Part shown: one piece after another, positions 1 to 8,387 of the stretch
Layout: every line of letters starts with the position of its first letter
How positions within the stretch are numbered: the stretch's first letter is position 1
NCBI GenBank assembly: GCA_959602875.1
Contig: CAUGVQ010000024.1
Coordinates: 1-23,589 of the forward strand
Origin: an uncultured Collinsella sp.
GTDB lineage: Bacteria > Actinomycetota > Coriobacteriia > Coriobacteriales > Coriobacteriaceae
Direction: 5' to 3'
DNA: 23,589 bases
Made by a program: the position numbers and the translations under genes
Notes under the pieces: generated by a model
Told to the model about the DNA's origin: nothing
The model's input: only the letters and a program-made list of their open reading frames with translations
The model's database searches: none

Positions 1-147
1 CTTCTTCTGAAGCTGCTCGTAGAGATGGTTCTCGTTCCAGCGTGCCAAACGCGCGGGCTCGCTCTTGGAGAGGCCTGCACGCATGGGGAACCCCGTCTTG
101 GGCAGGTGCATGGTCTCTTGGTAGACGCTCTTTTCCTTCTTCGCCAT
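1..147 (-). CDS. ileS: Isoleucyl-tRNA synthetase, N-terminal fragment (gene runs off the left edge)
   Basis: Only the first 49 codons are in the window. The reading starts MAKKEKSVYQETMHLPKTGF, followed by PMRAGLSKSEPARLARWNENHLY. This is the characteristic N-terminus of bacterial IleS (the LPKTxFPMRAxLxxxEP pattern just ahead of the catalytic Rossmann domain). The enzyme charges tRNA-Ile with isoleucine in the cytoplasm; the HIGH and KMSKS motifs would lie outside the window. The ATG at 147 is preceded by an AAAGGAGGG ribosome binding site at 151-159. The identification is strengthened independently by the upstream T-box leader, whose specifier codon is AUC (Ile). Expression is therefore expected to rise when uncharged tRNA-Ile accumulates. 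Confidence 0.93.
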   Translation of the reverse strand, partial: MAKKEKSVYQETMHLPKTGFPMRAGLSKSEPARLARWNENHLYEQLQKK

Positions 148-229
148 GTGCCCTCCTTTGTATCCGCCGAGACACCTGGCGTCTGCGCCCCGGTCGTTCG
201 GGCGGCCTGCTGCGGCCTCCCTCAGGCGC

Positions 230-267
230 AAAAAAGCGCCCGTCCCTGCAAGCTGGGACGAAGCGCT
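230..267 (-). terminator. Intrinsic terminator of the ileS T-box leader
   Basis: On the minus strand AGCGC, TT and CGTCCC (267-255) are followed by the loop AGCTTGCA and then GGGACG, G and GCGCT, running into six T residues (235-230). The CGTCCC/GGGACG stem and flanking AGCGC/GCGCT pair are typical of T-box terminators, which are mutually exclusive with the antiterminator formed around the T-box core. Confidence 0.9.
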
Positions 268-564
268 CATGAAACGGGTCTTGCCCGCGTGAAGCTCTTC
301 GCTATACCACCCAGCTTAGGTGCTCATTCGCACCCGTACTCGGCCGACCACATAACGACGGTCGTCCCGGCGACGCCTACTGGGATGCATGGTTGGGAAC
401 GGGTTCAAAACGTGCAACCGTCCAACCAGCCCCGTTCGGGCCGCAGCTCCGGGGTGATTTTCACGCGGGCGCGCAGGCGAACCTCTCAACCAAGGCACTC
501 GGCGCCTCGGGTCCGCTCTCTCATCTGCGCGGGGACCGGCTACTCCTCCCCATCACAGCCTGTG
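230..564 (-). promoter_or_regulatory. T-box leader (tRNA-Ile-sensing riboswitch) of ileS
   Basis: This untranslated leader lies between the ileS promoter and the ileS start. Read on the minus strand it holds, in order: a Stem I region with GGAGTAG (540-546) and AGATGAGAGAGCGG (513-526); a specifier loop reading GTGAAAATCACC with the Ile codon ATC at 456-458, followed by A; a conserved-looking GGAGCTGCGG stretch; the T-box core GGGTGGTATAGCG (300-312); and an intrinsic terminator (230-267). The TGGT at 306-309 can pair with the ACCA end of uncharged tRNA-Ile (discriminator A). In the known mechanism, binding of uncharged tRNA stabilises the antiterminator and lets transcription proceed into ileS. 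The core departs from the usual TGGTACCGCG, reading TGGTATAGCG. The stem boundaries were judged by eye, not folded. Confidence 0.88.
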
Positions 565-570
565 GGCGGT

Positions 571-599
571 ATTGTAGCATGGGCACGGACGCTATTCCA
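571..599 (-). promoter_or_regulatory. Promoter of the ileS T-box transcript
   Basis: On the minus strand TGCTACAAT (579-571) is an extended -10 element of the TGnTAnAAT type. The -35 position at 17-base spacing reads TGGAAT (599-594) and is weak, as is common for extended -10 promoters. The predicted start is near 564. The promoter overlaps the last codons of the DUF523 gene, so ileS can be transcribed separately from the genes upstream. Confidence 0.65.
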
Positions 600-1023
600 T
601 ATATTGCGCCGGCGTAACACACGAAACGCCGCGCACGCGCAGAAGACGCGCAAAAACGCCGTCGCCAGGTACGAGGACACCAGAGAAGGTGCCATCGTAG
701 ATCTCATCCACGCCGCACGAGGGGCTGCGCGGCTGCAGAATCGCCAGGTCGATGGGACCGCCCGAGAGGGCGCGTTCAAGCTCATGCTTTGCGCCGGCGC
801 GGAACTCCTCGTCCACGCTCTCGCCAAACTCGTTCACCACGGTGCCCTCAAATACCTCCGACCGTGGACGCGGCGTGGGAAGCCCACCGGCGACCTCGGG
901 GCAAACGGGCACCACCTCATGACCCTCCGCGCGCAAGCGCTCGATAAGAGCAAGATTCTCGTTCGAACCGCCGTTGTACTTACACCGCTCGCCCAAGAGG
1001 CAGGCGCTCACCACAACGCGCAT
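592..1023 (-). CDS. DUF523 family protein (YbbK-like)
   Basis: This 143-residue protein matches the DUF523 family in length and motifs: SACLLGERCKYNGG at 6-19, VCPEVAGGLPTPRP at 40-53, and SPSCGVDEIYDGTFSG at 100-115. Conserved cysteines C8, C14, C41 and C103 could bind a metal or an Fe-S cluster. The family's biochemical role is not established to my knowledge, so none is assigned. The ATG at 1023 is preceded by a run of nine G residues and TAGCGCG, and the G run probably acts as the Shine-Dalgarno sequence. The gene sits 15 bases downstream of the NYN-domain gene and is probably co-transcribed with it. Its 3' end carries the ileS promoter. Confidence 0.9.
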   Translation of the reverse strand: MRVVVSACLLGERCKYNGGSNENLALIERLRAEGHEVVPVCPEVAGGLPTPRPRSEVFEGTVVNEFGESVDEEFRAGAKHELERALSGGPIDLAILQPRSPSCGVDEIYDGTFSGVLVPGDGVFARLLRVRGVSCVTPAQYME

Positions 1024-1038
1024 CGCGCTACCCCCCCC

Positions 1039-1905
1039 CTAGTTCTCCTGCTCGCGCAGGCGCAGATAGATCTGATGCTGACCAGAGCCGTTCTCGGGCT
1101 CATCGAACTCGTAGACCCCGAGCGACTTCAAAAACGGGCGCAGCTTCTTGAATCCGTAGTTGCGCACGTCGAAGTCGGGCAGGCGCTTGGCGAGCTCGTC
1201 CCCCACGCGCCCCAGCGCGACCCAGCCGTCGTCATCGGAGAACTTATCGATGATGGCGTTGATGGTCTGGCGGATCTTCTTCATGTGGTTGCGGCGTGCG
1301 GCCCGGCTCATCTCGGCAAAGTTCACCGTATCCCCCGCAGCATCGCCACTGTTGCCCGCACCCGCGGCACGCGCTCCACCCGCATCGCCGGGGTGGCGAC
1401 GGGTGCGGCGCTCGGTCGCGCCTGAGTCAGAGACGTCTGCTTCGTCCTCACCTTCGTCCGCACGGGAGGCGTAGAGCAGGTCGAGGTATTTAAACTGGTT
1501 GCAGGCAGAGATGAAGGGCTCGGGGGTCTTCTGCTCCCCCATGCCGATAACCTGCATGCCGCTCTCACGCAAGCGCGCAACGAGGCGCGTAAAGTCGGAG
1601 TCCGAGCTCACGATGGCAAACCCGTCAACATTTCCGGAATAGAGGATGTCCATAGCATCGATGATCATCGCAGAGTCGGTCGCGTTCTTGCCCGCGGTGT
1701 AGCTGTACTGCTGCATGGGAATGATCGAGTTCTCGAGCAGGCAGTCCTTCCACGAGGTGAGCCTTTGACTCGTCCAATCGCCGTAAATGCGCTTGTACGT
1801 GGCGACACCAGAGTTTGCCACCTCGTCGAGAATGATTTTGATGTATTTGGGCGCGATGTTATCCGCATCGATAAGGATCGCGAACCGAAGGTCGTTGTCA
1901 GACAC
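1039..1905 (-). CDS. NYN domain (PIN-like nuclease fold) protein with C-terminal OST-HTH/LOTUS domain
   Basis: From the GTG at 1905 this is 288 residues. Residues 5-145 form a NYN/DUF88 domain: LIDADN at 11-16, TDSAM with D77, and SSDSDF with D102 and D104. These are the acidic residues expected to bind metal in PIN-like ribonucleases. A low-complexity Gly/Ala/Asp linker (about 148-195) follows, and then an OST-HTH/LOTUS-like domain (about 205-285) predicted to bind RNA. The family links suggest an RNA-processing or RNA-binding role, but the substrate is unknown. The GTG is preferred because AGAAAGG lies about 8 bases upstream and the conserved domain starts at once. In-frame ATGs at 1941 and 1977 would add unconserved Cys-rich residues and lack a good ribosome binding site. 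Confidence 0.88.
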   Translation of the reverse strand: MSDNDLRFAILIDADNIAPKYIKIILDEVANSGVATYKRIYGDWTSQRLTSWKDCLLENSIIPMQQYSYTAGKNATDSAMIIDAMDILYSGNVDGFAIVSSDSDFTRLVARLRESGMQVIGMGEQKTPEPFISACNQFKYLDLLYASRADEGEDEADVSDSGATERRTRRHPGDAGGARAAGAGNSGDAAGDTVNFAEMSRAARRNHMKKIRQTINAIIDKFSDDDGWVALGRVGDELAKRLPDFDVRNYGFKKLRPFLKSLGVYEFDEPENGSGQHQIYLRLREQEN

Positions 1906-2008
1906 GTTTCCAGCCTTTCTGAAACACAGGATTACTCCCATGGTACCCTGCGCGCACAACCAGCACGTCAAGCCCACAGGAACTCTAGGCTAGGGTCTCA
2001 ACCCAAGA

Positions 2009-2119
2009 GGCCGCCCCTCGCCGGTGCAACCGTCTGGCGCAGTTCCGCAGAAAGCCCCGCCGAAACGGGGCTTTCGAGGACTGTCTGAGCACAGACGGTT
2101 GCACCGGGGAGGGGCGGCC
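2009..2119. repeat. 111-base inverted repeat element between the ftsH and NYN genes
   Basis: The left arm 2009-2036 and right arm 2092-2119 are reverse complements over 28 positions with a single mismatch (2020 against 2108). Inside them is a second, perfect 10-bp stem (2050-2059 with 2066-2075), with partial pairing between. A shorter CAACC/GGTTG pair (1999-2003, 2128-2132) extends the outer stem. The element fills about half of the 232-base gap after the ftsH stop. The central hairpin can serve as the ftsH terminator, but the long arms exceed what a terminator needs. It may be a palindromic intergenic repeat or MITE-like remnant, or a structured transcript end. Confidence 0.85.
2050..2075 (-). 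terminator. Terminator hairpin downstream of ftsH
   Basis: GAAAGCCCCG, loop TTTCGG, CGGGGCTTTC on the minus strand form a perfect 10-bp stem 62 bases past the ftsH stop codon. The T residues lie mainly within the 3' arm, and because of symmetry it could act in both directions. It forms the core of the larger inverted repeat at 2009-2119. Confidence 0.65.
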
Positions 2120-2137
2120 AACCTATCGGTTGATCGC

Positions 2138-4051
<1,914 letters not shown>

Positions 4052-4181
4052 AGAAGTGTCTCCCATCGGGTTGGTGCAATGATTTGAGGATACCCAAGTC
4101 CTCGCTCCGTAAACCGAGCTGCTGGGCACTCCCCGGCCCCATAGGAACGACCGCCCGCATGACGGCTGGCCCGCAACACTA

Positions 4182-4210
4182 TTGAGTCGCGCCCGCGTGG
4201 TTTGTATGAT
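4182..4210 (+). promoter_or_regulatory. Sigma-70-type promoter of the MATE exporter gene
   Basis: TTGAGT (4182-4187) and TATGAT (4205-4210) are separated by exactly 17 bases, which is close to consensus. The predicted start is near 4217, giving a leader of about 50 bases. The leader contains a small CGGGA-TGAGCG-TCCCG hairpin before the start codon at 4268. Confidence 0.75.
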
Positions 4211-4267
4211 AGACCGGTTTGGGGAACGTGCGGGATGAGCGTCCCGTAAAGGCAGCAGGGGTATCGC

Positions 4268-5683
4268 ATGGCACAGACGAAGCAAACCAAGTCACGGCAG
4301 TCTCTCGATGTCACCCAGGGCATCATCTGGCAGCAACTCCTGCTACTCTGCGTCCCCATCTTCTTCAGCTCGTTCTTCCAGCAGGCGCACGCCCTCATCA
4401 ACACGTTTATCTTGGGTCAGTTTGGCGGAAAGCTCGCCTTGGGCGGCGTGCAGGCAACCGCATCGCTATTTGAGCTCGCCGTTGGCTTCTCGGTTGGCGT
4501 GGGTGCTGGATGCGCCGTAATCTCGGGCCAATTCTTTGGCAGCCATGACGACGAGCGCCTCTCGCGCGCCATTCACACCGCTATGACCGTGGCGCTCGCG
4601 CTCGGCCTTACGCTATCCGTTGCCGGCGTCATCTTTATCCCGCACGTGCTCGAGCTCATGGGGACGCCCGACGAGCTCATGGCAGAGGCGGTGCCCTACG
4701 CACGCTGCTACGCGGCAGGCATGGTCTTCTCGCTTGTACTCAATATGGGTTCGGCGCTACTGCGTTCGGTCGGAGACACCCGCACCCCCGCCCTCATCAT
4801 CGCAAGCGGCTGCGTCATCAACGCCGTCCTCGACTACATCTTGGTCGCCCTGCTCGGCCTCGAGGCCATGGGCTGCGGCATCGCGACCGCAACGACGCTC
4901 TTCATCAACGCCGCGCTCATCTGCGCTCGCCTTATGCGCGCCCCCGGCGCCTGGCGCCTCATCCCCAGCCACCTCGGTATCGACAGGCGCATCTGCGCAA
5001 GCATGCTCGCAACAGGCCTTCCGTTGGGCATCCAGTCCTCGGTCTACTCGGTGTCGAACATCATCCTGCAATCCACGGTCAACACCTTTGGCACCGACGC
5101 TGTGACCGGTTGGGGCCTCTCGAGCCGCCTCGATGCAATCGTGTGGATGGTAACCGAGGCCCTCGGCGTCTCCATGACAACGTTTGCCGCCCAGAACTTC
5201 GGCGCCCGCAACTACGAACGCATGCGGCGCGGCTACCACACCTCGCTTGTAATCACCGTTGCCCTCGTGGGTGGTCTGTCAGCACTCCTCGTCGCGTTTG
5301 TGGGACCGCTCTCTCGCATCTTCATCGACGACGCACATGTGACCGCCTACACAACCACGATGATTCACTTCATCGCACCGTTCTACCTGTTCTACTCGAT
5401 CGTCGACAACACCTCCGGCGCGATACGCGGCTCGGGCGAGAGCTTTCGCCCGATGCTCCTCACCATCTTGGGCACCGTTGTCTTCCGCGTCATCTGGCTC
5501 CTCGCCGTCGTGCCGCTCCACCACACCATCGAGACGATGCTCCTCGTCTACCCGGTGACCTGGATTCTGACGGCGATTCTCTTTGTCGCCTACCACCACT
5601 GGGGGCATTGGCTTCGCCATGCCGAGGCGCGTGCCGCCAAACTCAAAGGCGAATCCGGCGAGCGTCGCGTGGTGGAGATCTAA
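4268..5683 (+). CDS. MATE family efflux transporter (NorM/DinF-like)
   Basis: This 471-residue protein is highly hydrophobic, with about 12 predicted membrane segments, the usual MATE length and count. The two-fold internal symmetry of the family is visible. GQFFGSHDDERLSRA (87-101) mirrors AQNFGARNYERMRRG (308-322), and LRSVGDTRTP (165-174) mirrors IRGSGESFRP (386-395). MATE proteins export cationic drugs or metabolites using Na+ or H+ gradients; the substrate here cannot be read from sequence. The ATG at 4268 follows AGGGG at about 6-base spacing. It is the only plus-strand gene in the window. It has its own promoter and is convergent with the trmH gene across a repeat-rich gap. Basic residues cluster at the cytoplasmic C-terminus. 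Confidence 0.92.
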   Translation: MAQTKQTKSRQSLDVTQGIIWQQLLLLCVPIFFSSFFQQAHALINTFILGQFGGKLALGGVQATASLFELAVGFSVGVGAGCAVISGQFFGSHDDERLSRAIHTAMTVALALGLTLSVAGVIFIPHVLELMGTPDELMAEAVPYARCYAAGMVFSLVLNMGSALLRSVGDTRTPALIIASGCVINAVLDYILVALLGLEAMGCGIATATTLFINAALICARLMRAPGAWRLIPSHLGIDRRICASMLATGLPLGIQSSVYSVSNIILQSTVNTFGTDAVTGWGLSSRLDAIVWMVTEALGVSMTTFAAQNFGARNYERMRRGYHTSLVITVALVGGLSALLVAFVGPLSRIFIDDAHVTAYTTTMIHFIAPFYLFYSIVDNTSGAIRGSGESFRPMLLTILGTVVFRVIWLLAVVPLHHTIETMLLVYPVTWILTAILFVAYHHWGHWLRHAEARAAKLKGESGERRVVEI

Positions 5684-5695
5684 GGCTGCGCGCGT

Positions 5696-5890
5696 CAGGC
5701 GAAAACCGAAGTGGTGAGCCCGGCAATGAACCCGGGAAAACGCTCGCTGAAGAGGTGCAGGTAGAGAGCCTGCAAAAACCGAAGTAATGAACCCGAGGCG
5801 TCGAAAAGGGGCAAATCGCGCATTACTGGGTTCATTACTTCGATTTTCGCCTGAAATACAGGCGCGAATTCATTACTTCGATTCTTGCCG
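5696..5890. repeat. Cluster of four degenerate copies of a ~26-base repeat in the MATE/trmH gap
   Basis: The 309-base gap 5684-5992 contains no credible gene. It holds four versions of a unit built on AAAAYCGAAGTAATGAACCC: copy A 5696-5721 (+), copy B 5770-5794 (+), copy C 5828-5853 (-) and copy D 5866-5890 (-). Copies B and C form an inverted pair with 19 of 20 arm positions complementary (5775-5794 with 5828-5847) around a 33-base loop. Copies A and C also pair along 22 of 26 positions. A further partial piece AATGAACCCGGG lies at 5725-5736. Perfect small hairpins sit between them: CGCCTG-AAATA-CAGGCG (5848-5864) and TGCAGG-TAGAGAG-CCTGCA (5756-5774). The spacing is irregular, so this is not a CRISPR array. 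Confidence 0.82.
5775..5847. terminator. Long stem-loop between convergent genes, possible bidirectional terminator
   Basis: The 20-base arms 5775-5794 and 5828-5847 are complementary at 19 positions, around a 33-base loop. The arms end in AAAA on the left and TTTT on the right, so on either strand the stem closes with a T run. This suits termination of both the MATE transcript and the long minus-strand operon. Its identity as a terminator is inferred; it is made of the repeat copies described at 5696-5890. Confidence 0.5.
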
Positions 5891-5947
5891 GAAACGTCCC
5901 GGGCGCAAGACCATGCGCGGCAGCCACCCGCAGCTGAGCCGGCGAGG

Positions 5948-5984
5948 TGCCGCCACCCAGGTGTCACCGGAGACGGTGGCAGCA
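5948..5984 (-). terminator. GC-rich hairpin just after the trmH stop codon
   Basis: On the minus strand TGCTGCCACC (5984-5975) pairs with GGTGGCGGCA (5957-5948) over 10 positions, one of them a G-T wobble. It begins 8 bases past the stop codon. There is no T tract after it, so it may be a transcript-end stabiliser rather than a classical intrinsic terminator. Confidence 0.35.
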
Positions 5985-5992
5985 ACGCACCC

Positions 5993-6883
5993 TTACGAGA
6001 ACATGCCGGGTCGGTAGTGGTAGCTGTTGCTCGCATGGGGGCAGAGCTGCCAGAACGCCACGGCGGAGGCAGCGGCGACGTTAAGCGAATCGACCCCGTG
6101 GGCCATAGGGATGCGCACGGCAACGTCGCAGCCGGAGACCGTGCGCGCGGTCAGGCCCGTTCCCTCGGTGCCCATGAAGATGGCGAGCCGGTCGATGTCG
6201 AGAAGCACGGGGTCGTCGAGCGAGAGCGAATCGTCGGTGAGCGCCATAGCGGCGCAGGTGAAACCGGCACGATGGAGCACCTCAAGCCCGTCAGCTGGCC
6301 AAGTGCGCGCGGTCTCCCCTATGCGGGTCCAGGACACTTGAAAGACCGTCCCCATGCTCACCCGAACCGCGCGACGATACAGCGGGTCGCAGCACGTGGG
6401 ACTCACCAGGATGCCGTCGACGTTGAGCGCGGCCGCGGAGCGGAAAATCGCGCCGACGTTGGTGTGGTCCACAATGCCCTCGAGAACGCACACGCGCACC
6501 GGGCGCTCACCGGCTGCCTCGCAAACGCCCTCGAGAAACGTCGCCGGGTCCACAAGCGGAGGACGGCGGAACGCGGCGAGCGCACCACGCGTGACGCTAA
6601 ATCCGGTCAGCTGCTCCATAAGCTCCATAGGGGCAACGAACACCGGGACATCTTCTGCGATGGTAGCGAGCAGCGGCTCGAGCTGCTCCAGCCAGCGCTC
6701 GCCCATAAGAAAGCTCACCGGGGTGAGTCCGGCGTCGAGCGCGCGCTCGATTACCTTGGCGCTCTCGGCGATAAAGATGCCCTTCTCGGGCTCGAGGACG
6801 CTTCTGAGCTCACGCTCGGTAAGGCGCGTGTAGGCGTCGAGCCTCGGGTCAGTCAGGTCATCTATGTGAAGGATGTCCGCCAT
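5993..6883 (-). CDS. TrmH (SpoU) family RNA 2'-O-methyltransferase
   Basis: The 296-residue protein has an N-terminal substrate-binding region (about 1-110) and a C-terminal SPOUT methyltransferase domain. It shows the three trefoil-knot motifs: NVGAIFRSA at 142-150, FMGTEGTGL at 236-244, and IPM with DSLNVAAA at 258-272. Such enzymes transfer methyl groups from S-adenosylmethionine to ribose 2'-OH in rRNA or tRNA; the target nucleoside cannot be told here. The ATG at 6883 lies one base after the folA stop codon, in an arrangement of TAG-GC-ATG. This implies translational coupling and makes this the last gene of the acpP-to-trmH run. A longer reading to 6985 would overlap folA and adds unconserved residues. 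Conserved motifs give high certainty for the family. Confidence 0.92.
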   Translation of the reverse strand: MADILHIDDLTDPRLDAYTRLTERELRSVLEPEKGIFIAESAKVIERALDAGLTPVSFLMGERWLEQLEPLLATIAEDVPVFVAPMELMEQLTGFSVTRGALAAFRRPPLVDPATFLEGVCEAAGERPVRVCVLEGIVDHTNVGAIFRSAAALNVDGILVSPTCCDPLYRRAVRVSMGTVFQVSWTRIGETARTWPADGLEVLHRAGFTCAAMALTDDSLSLDDPVLLDIDRLAIFMGTEGTGLTARTVSGCDVAVRIPMAHGVDSLNVAAASAVAFWQLCPHASNSYHYRPGMFS

Positions 6884-6884
6884 G

Positions 6885-7514
6885 CTAGAAGACCGCATCC
6901 ACGATGCGCTCCACGACCTCTGCGCCCAGATCGATAGCGGCGTCGATGACCGCCGAGGCAACCGTGTCCTCTTTGCGCTCCGCACGCTCGTAGGTCACAA
7001 AATCGTAGGCGATGCCGGCATCGCCCTCCCCCTGCGCAATTGTATAGCCACCGTCGGTTGCCGCGACGCGCCAAGAGGCATCGTGATCGAGGTCGGGAAA
7101 ATAGGCGTCCGCGGGGCGGATGCAATGGTTCTTAGTCACGATCGCGCGCGAGCACAGCGGCAGCATCTGGCGGTACACCTCTGCGCCACCGATGACCCAC
7201 GCCTCCTCGTCGGGCGCGAGAAGCGCAAGCGCCTCTTCGACCGAATGCACGACCTCGATGCCCTCGCGCTCAAAAGAGGCGTGGCGCGTGAGCACGATGT
7301 TCCGCCGGTCCTTGAGCGGCCGCGCGCCCGGGAAGCTCTCCAGGGTCTTACGGCCCATAATGACCGTGTGCCCCTTGGTGCAGCGCACGAAATGACGCAT
7401 GTCCGCACGGTTGGCGACGACCATATCGCCCGCGCGGCCGATACCCCAGTCGTCGCACACCGCGACGATGGCGCTGAGGTTATCCAGAGGCTTCGGCTCG
7501 TTCTTAGACGGCAA
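6885..7514 (-). CDS. folA: Dihydrofolate reductase with an atypical active-site loop and a C-terminal helix extension
   Basis: This 209-residue protein reduces dihydrofolate with NADPH, regenerating the folate oxidised by the neighbouring ThyA. DHFR landmarks: IVAVCDDWGIG at 16-26, catalytic acid D38 in ADMRHF, VIMGRKTLES at 51-60, and VIGGAEVY at 107-114. The PW pair that usually precedes the catalytic acid (E. coli P21 W22) reads VV at 32-33. About 32 residues after the DHFR core (177-209) form a probable amphipathic helix not found in the minimal enzyme. The start is a TTG at 7514, supported by AAAGGA 7 bases upstream; it overlaps the end of thyA by 11 bases. No ATG is available nearby. 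The function is clear despite the substitutions. Confidence 0.9.
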   Translation of the reverse strand: MPSKNEPKPLDNLSAIVAVCDDWGIGRAGDMVVANRADMRHFVRCTKGHTVIMGRKTLESFPGARPLKDRRNIVLTRHASFEREGIEVVHSVEEALALLAPDEEAWVIGGAEVYRQMLPLCSRAIVTKNHCIRPADAYFPDLDHDASWRVAATDGGYTIAQGEGDAGIAYDFVTYERAERKEDTVASAVIDAAIDLGAEVVERIVDAVF

Positions 7515-8352
7515 TGGGGATTCCTTTCACCTGGGGGCCGGTCTCGTACCCCTCGACAATGAGGTCGTCGGTCGTGAAGTCGTAGAAGTTGGTGACAGCG
7601 GGATTGAGCGAGACTTTGGGCGCCGGATACTGCGGGCGCTCGATGAGCTCGCGGATGATGGGCACGTGCCGGTCGTAGATGTGCGCGTCGACGATGACGT
7701 GCAGAAGCTCGCCCGCCACCATGCCCGAGACCTGCGCTACCATCATGAGCAGGATCGCGTACTGGCAGACGTTCCAGTTGTTAGCCGCGAGGATGTCCTG
7801 GCTGCGCTGCATGAGGCACATGTTGAGGGTCGGCTTCTCGTCTCCTTCAGCATGTGTCACGTTGTACGTCACGCTGTAGGCGCAGGGGTACAGGTGCATC
7901 TCCGAGAGGTCGGCAAAGGTGTACATGTTGGTCATGATGCGGCGCGAGAACGGCGTGTGCGCAAGGTCGTAGAGCACGCGGTCCATCTGGTCGAAGTCGC
8001 CCTCGGGATAGTGACTCTTCTGGGCGATCTGGTAACCGTACGCCTTGCCGATGGAACCGGTTTCATCCGCCCACTCGTCCCAGATATGGCTCTTGAGGTC
8101 GTGGATGTTGTTCGACTTCTTCTGGTAGATCCAGAGGATCTCGTCCATAGCGGACTTAAGTGCCGTGCGACGAAGCGTGAGTGCCGGAAACTCCTCACGC
8201 AGGTCGTAGCGCGCCGTCACACCAAAGTTCTTAATGGTGTAGGCGGGCGTTCCGTCCTCCCAATGGGGACGGACCTTCTCACCTTCTGTGGTGGTGCCGT
8301 GGTCGAGGATGTCGCGGCACATCTTCACAAACTGGACGTCGGCCTTGCTCAT
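7504..8352 (-). CDS. thyA: Thymidylate synthase
   Basis: This 282-residue ThyA makes dTMP from dUMP using methylene-tetrahydrofolate, producing dihydrofolate for the adjacent FolA. The catalytic cysteine is C157 in LYPCAYSV. The phosphate and pyrimidine contacts appear as QRSQD (182-186), N194 in NNWNV, and DAHIYDRH (222-229). The C-terminus is the typical IPIAV. The catalytic motif reads PCA rather than the more common PCH; I regard this as a subfamily trait. The ATG at 8352 follows AGGGAGG at about 9-10-base spacing. The gene overlaps folA by 11 bases and is 35 bases downstream of a hypothetical gene, so all three are probably translated from one message. Confidence 0.96.
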   Translation of the reverse strand: MSKADVQFVKMCRDILDHGTTTEGEKVRPHWEDGTPAYTIKNFGVTARYDLREEFPALTLRRTALKSAMDEILWIYQKKSNNIHDLKSHIWDEWADETGSIGKAYGYQIAQKSHYPEGDFDQMDRVLYDLAHTPFSRRIMTNMYTFADLSEMHLYPCAYSVTYNVTHAEGDEKPTLNMCLMQRSQDILAANNWNVCQYAILLMMVAQVSGMVAGELLHVIVDAHIYDRHVPIIRELIERPQYPAPKVSLNPAVTNFYDFTTDDLIVEGYETGPQVKGIPIAV

Positions 8353-8387
8353 GCCAAAGCGCCTCCCTATCTCAATCGAAGCCGGTC

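Noticed and set aside
25..1425. A 466-codon plus-strand open frame across the ileS leader, DUF523 and NYN genes
   Set aside because: It is antisense to well-supported genes and to the T-box leader, has no family motif, and reflects the long chance frames of high-GC DNA.
1940..1971. Possible promoter TTGACG/TACCAT for the NYN gene
   Set aside because: The spacer is 20 bases, too long for a confident sigma-70-type promoter. It is recorded only because it would exclude the upstream ATG starts.
412..2034. Shared 11-mer GTGCAACCGTC in the T-box leader (412-422) and the inverted repeat (2024-2034)
   Set aside because: The match does not extend on either side and falls in unrelated structural contexts; it is likely chance.
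4052..4181. Promoter for ftsH
   Set aside because: TATCCT-like and TTTACG-like elements exist on the minus strand but at poor spacing; nothing convincing was found.
5696..5890. CRISPR array
   Set aside because: Copies are in both orientations, spaced irregularly and degenerate; no cas genes are nearby.
5695..6123. A 142-codon minus-strand frame running through the 5696-5890 repeats
   Set aside because: It overlaps the 3' end of trmH in another frame and has no ribosome binding site. Its open state comes from the repeat sequence and GC bias. Automated pipelines may call it a hypothetical protein.
7504..8352. ThyA PCA instead of PCH as a broken active site
   Set aside because: The catalytic Cys and all other key residues are intact. 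From memory, similar PCA forms occur in other ThyA lineages, so it is treated as a subfamily trait.
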